64,000 bases of DNA. It comes from Pantoea sp. At-9b (GTDB lineage: Bacteria > Pseudomonadota > Gammaproteobacteria > Enterobacterales > Enterobacteriaceae). The stretch lies in NCBI RefSeq assembly GCF_000175935.2, contig NC_014837.1, positions 2,170,001 through 2,234,000 of the forward strand, in the 5' to 3' direction. Positions 63,401-64,000 of the stretch are shown piece by piece. A model generated the notes under the pieces. The model saw only the letters and a list, made by a program, of their open reading frames with translations. It made no database searches and was not told where the DNA came from. A program made the position numbers and the translations under genes. The stretch's first letter is position 1. The number at the start of each line of letters is the position of its first letter.

Positions 63401-64000
63401 CGCGCTTCATCAGCGCATCGGCGGTATCACGAATTTCGCGTTCCCCGCTCATAAAGATCAGGATATCGCCCCGGCTTTCCTGCCCCAGTTCATCCACCGC
63501 ATCGAAAATCGCCTGAAGTTGGTCACGATCGGTATCCTCGGCCTCTTCAACGATGGGGCGATAACGCACCTCCACCGGAAAGGTACGCCCGGAAACTTCA
63601 ATCACCGGCGCGTGATGAAAATGGCGTGAAAAACGCTGTGGATCGATGGTCGCCGAGGTGATGATCACCTTTAAATCAGGACGGCGCGGCAGCAGCTCGC
63701 GCAGATAACCGAGCAGAAAATCGATGTTCAGGCTGCGTTCGTGCGCTTCATCAATAATGATGGTGTCATATTGCAGCAGCAACCGGTCCTGCTGGATTTC
63801 TGCCAGCAGAATACCGTCCGTCATCAGCTTCACCTGAGTGGTGTCACTGACTTGATCATTAAAACGTACCTTGTAGCCGATACAGCCGCCGAGCGAGGTT
63901 TCCAGCTCATCGGCGATGCGGTTGGCCACCGTTCGTGCCGCCAGACGGCGTGGCTGGGTATGCCCAATCAGCCCTTTCACCCCACGCCCCAGCGCCAGAC
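60444..64000 (-). CDS. hrpA: ATP-dependent RNA helicase HrpA, C-terminal 1185 residues (cut by window edge)
   Basis: The frame is open to the window end, so about 115 N-terminal residues are missing, including the Walker A site. DEAH-box motifs seen are IIDEAHERSLN (II), TSATID (III), the Walker-A-adjacent IGHTQPRRLAA (Ia), VLATNVAETSLT (V) and QRKGRCGR (VI). After the helicase core comes the long HrpA-specific C-terminal region ending GTPYPISEKRIVQTMEQMG. HrpA acts in mRNA processing of fimbrial operons and in resolving stalled ribosomes. It is one base pattern with E. coli HrpA to the C-terminus. Confidence 0.97.
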   Translation of the reverse strand, partial: LALGRGVKGLIGHTQPRRLAARTVANRIADELETSLGGCIGYKVRFNDQVSDTTQVKLMTDGILLAEIQQDRLLLQYDTIIIDEAHERSLNIDFLLGYLRELLPRRPDLKVIITSATIDPQRFSRHFHHAPVIEVSGRTFPVEVRYRPIVEEAEDTDRDQLQAIFDAVDELGQESRGDILIFMSGEREIRDTADALMKRDLPHTEILPLYARLSNAEQNRVFQSHSGRRIVLATNVAETSLTVPGIKYVIDPGTARISRYSYRTKVQRLPIEPVSQASANQRKGRCGRVSEGICIRLYSEDDFLSRPEFTDPEILRTNLASVILQMTALGLGDIAAFPFVEAPDKRNIQDGVRLLEELGAITVNEDSHYKLTASGRQLALLPVDPRLARMVLEAQKFGCVREAMIITAALSIQDPRERPVEKQQASDEKHRRFADKESDFLAFVNLWNYLQEQQKALSGNQFRRQCKSDYLNYLRVREWQDIYTQLRQVVREQGMPVNSEPAPYREVHCALLSGLLSHIGQKDAEKQEFTGARNARFSIFPGSGLFKKPPKWTMVAELVETSRLWGRIAARIDPEWIEPLAQHLLKRSYSEPHWEKAQGAVMASEKVTLYGLPIVQARKVNYGQIDAPLSRELFIRHALVEGDWQNRHAFFRSNQKLRSEVEDLEHKSRRRDILVDDETLFAFYDRRIGSEVVSARHFDSWWKKASKDNPDLLSFDKQMLIKDGAEKVSQLDYPNFWHQGNLKLKLSYQFEPGADADGVTVHIPLPLLNQVDDAGFEWQIPGVRRELVIALIKSLPKPVRRNLVPAPNYAEAFLGRVSALELPLLDALEREFRRMTGVTIDREAWQWDQVPDHLKMTFRVVDEHNRKLQEGKDLHQLKLALKGKVQETLSKVADDGLEQSGLHIWSFGDLPQSYEQKRGSYQVKAWPALVDEKDSVAIRLFDSEQEQQKMMWRGQRRLLLLNIPSPIKYLHEKLPNKAKLGLYFNPYGKVLELIDDCIACGVDKLMGEAGGPAWQQENFEQLRDKVRAELNETVVTIAKQVEQILTCVFNINKRLKGRVDMSLALALTDIKNQMSGLVYRGFVTGNGWQRLADTLRYLQGIERRLEKLPVDPHSDRARMLKVQAVEQAWQSWRNKLPPQRQDDEEVLAIRWMLEELRISYFAQQLGTPYPISEKRIVQTMEQMG

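Overview
The window comes from an enterobacterial chromosome. Protein content and local gene order resemble the E. coli/Salmonella region from ydfG through mlc, asr, pntAB, fnr and hrpA, but with many rearrangements and insertions. Close similarity to E. coli proteins, moderately high G+C, and a dispersed palindrome built around GCGCGATTTATCGCGC suggest Erwiniaceae, most likely Pantoea or a relative. That assignment is inference. I see no rRNA, tRNA, insertion sequence, prophage or CRISPR array.

Layout. Positions 1-156 hold the start of guanine deaminase behind a sigma-54-like promoter. Positions 470-1334 hold a small A+T-rich operon (a GNAT-like protein and a 60-residue ORF) of unknown function. 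Positions 1455-4922 carry ydfG, ynfA, ynfB, ynfD and a DHA2 efflux pump. Positions 5308-8759 are the four-gene osmoprotectant importer OsmYXWV. Positions 8799-14760 hold a xanthine/urate permease, bioD2, mlc, ynfL and ynfM. Positions 14919-18413 hold a cysteine-containing small protein, cybB, sotB and a divergent bhsA/comR pair.

Positions 18498-27914 form a rhamnose island: rhaM, rhaD, rhaA and rhaB; divergent rhaS and rhaR; rhaT; and aldA, which oxidises the lactaldehyde made by RhaD. Positions 28004-37784 look like an accessory peptide and amino-acid scavenging block: an MHS symporter with an M20 hydrolase, a LysR regulator, a lone DppA-like binding protein, pepT, an aminotransferase with a polar amino-acid binding protein, and another LysR. 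A chemoreceptor with a FliA-type promoter, a carboxylesterase and a DoxX protein follow. Positions 41818-45811 hold ydcJ (2-oxoadipate dioxygenase family) with an aromatic-acid-type MFS transporter and a PcaQ-like LysR. The rest is smrA, fnr, uspE, pntB/pntA, ydgH, ydgI, a small unknown gene, rstA/rstB, an M32 carboxypeptidase, asr, ydgU, ydgD and the 3' part of hrpA.

Several regulatory links are visible. A FNR-like box precedes fnr. A RstA-like box precedes asr, and rstAB lies about 3 kb away. Two matching inverted sites lie between bhsA and comR. A CRP-like site lies between rhaB and rhaS. At least eight copies of a REP-like palindrome sit between genes. The asr reading frame appears shifted by one base in an A run, giving an aberrant C-terminus.
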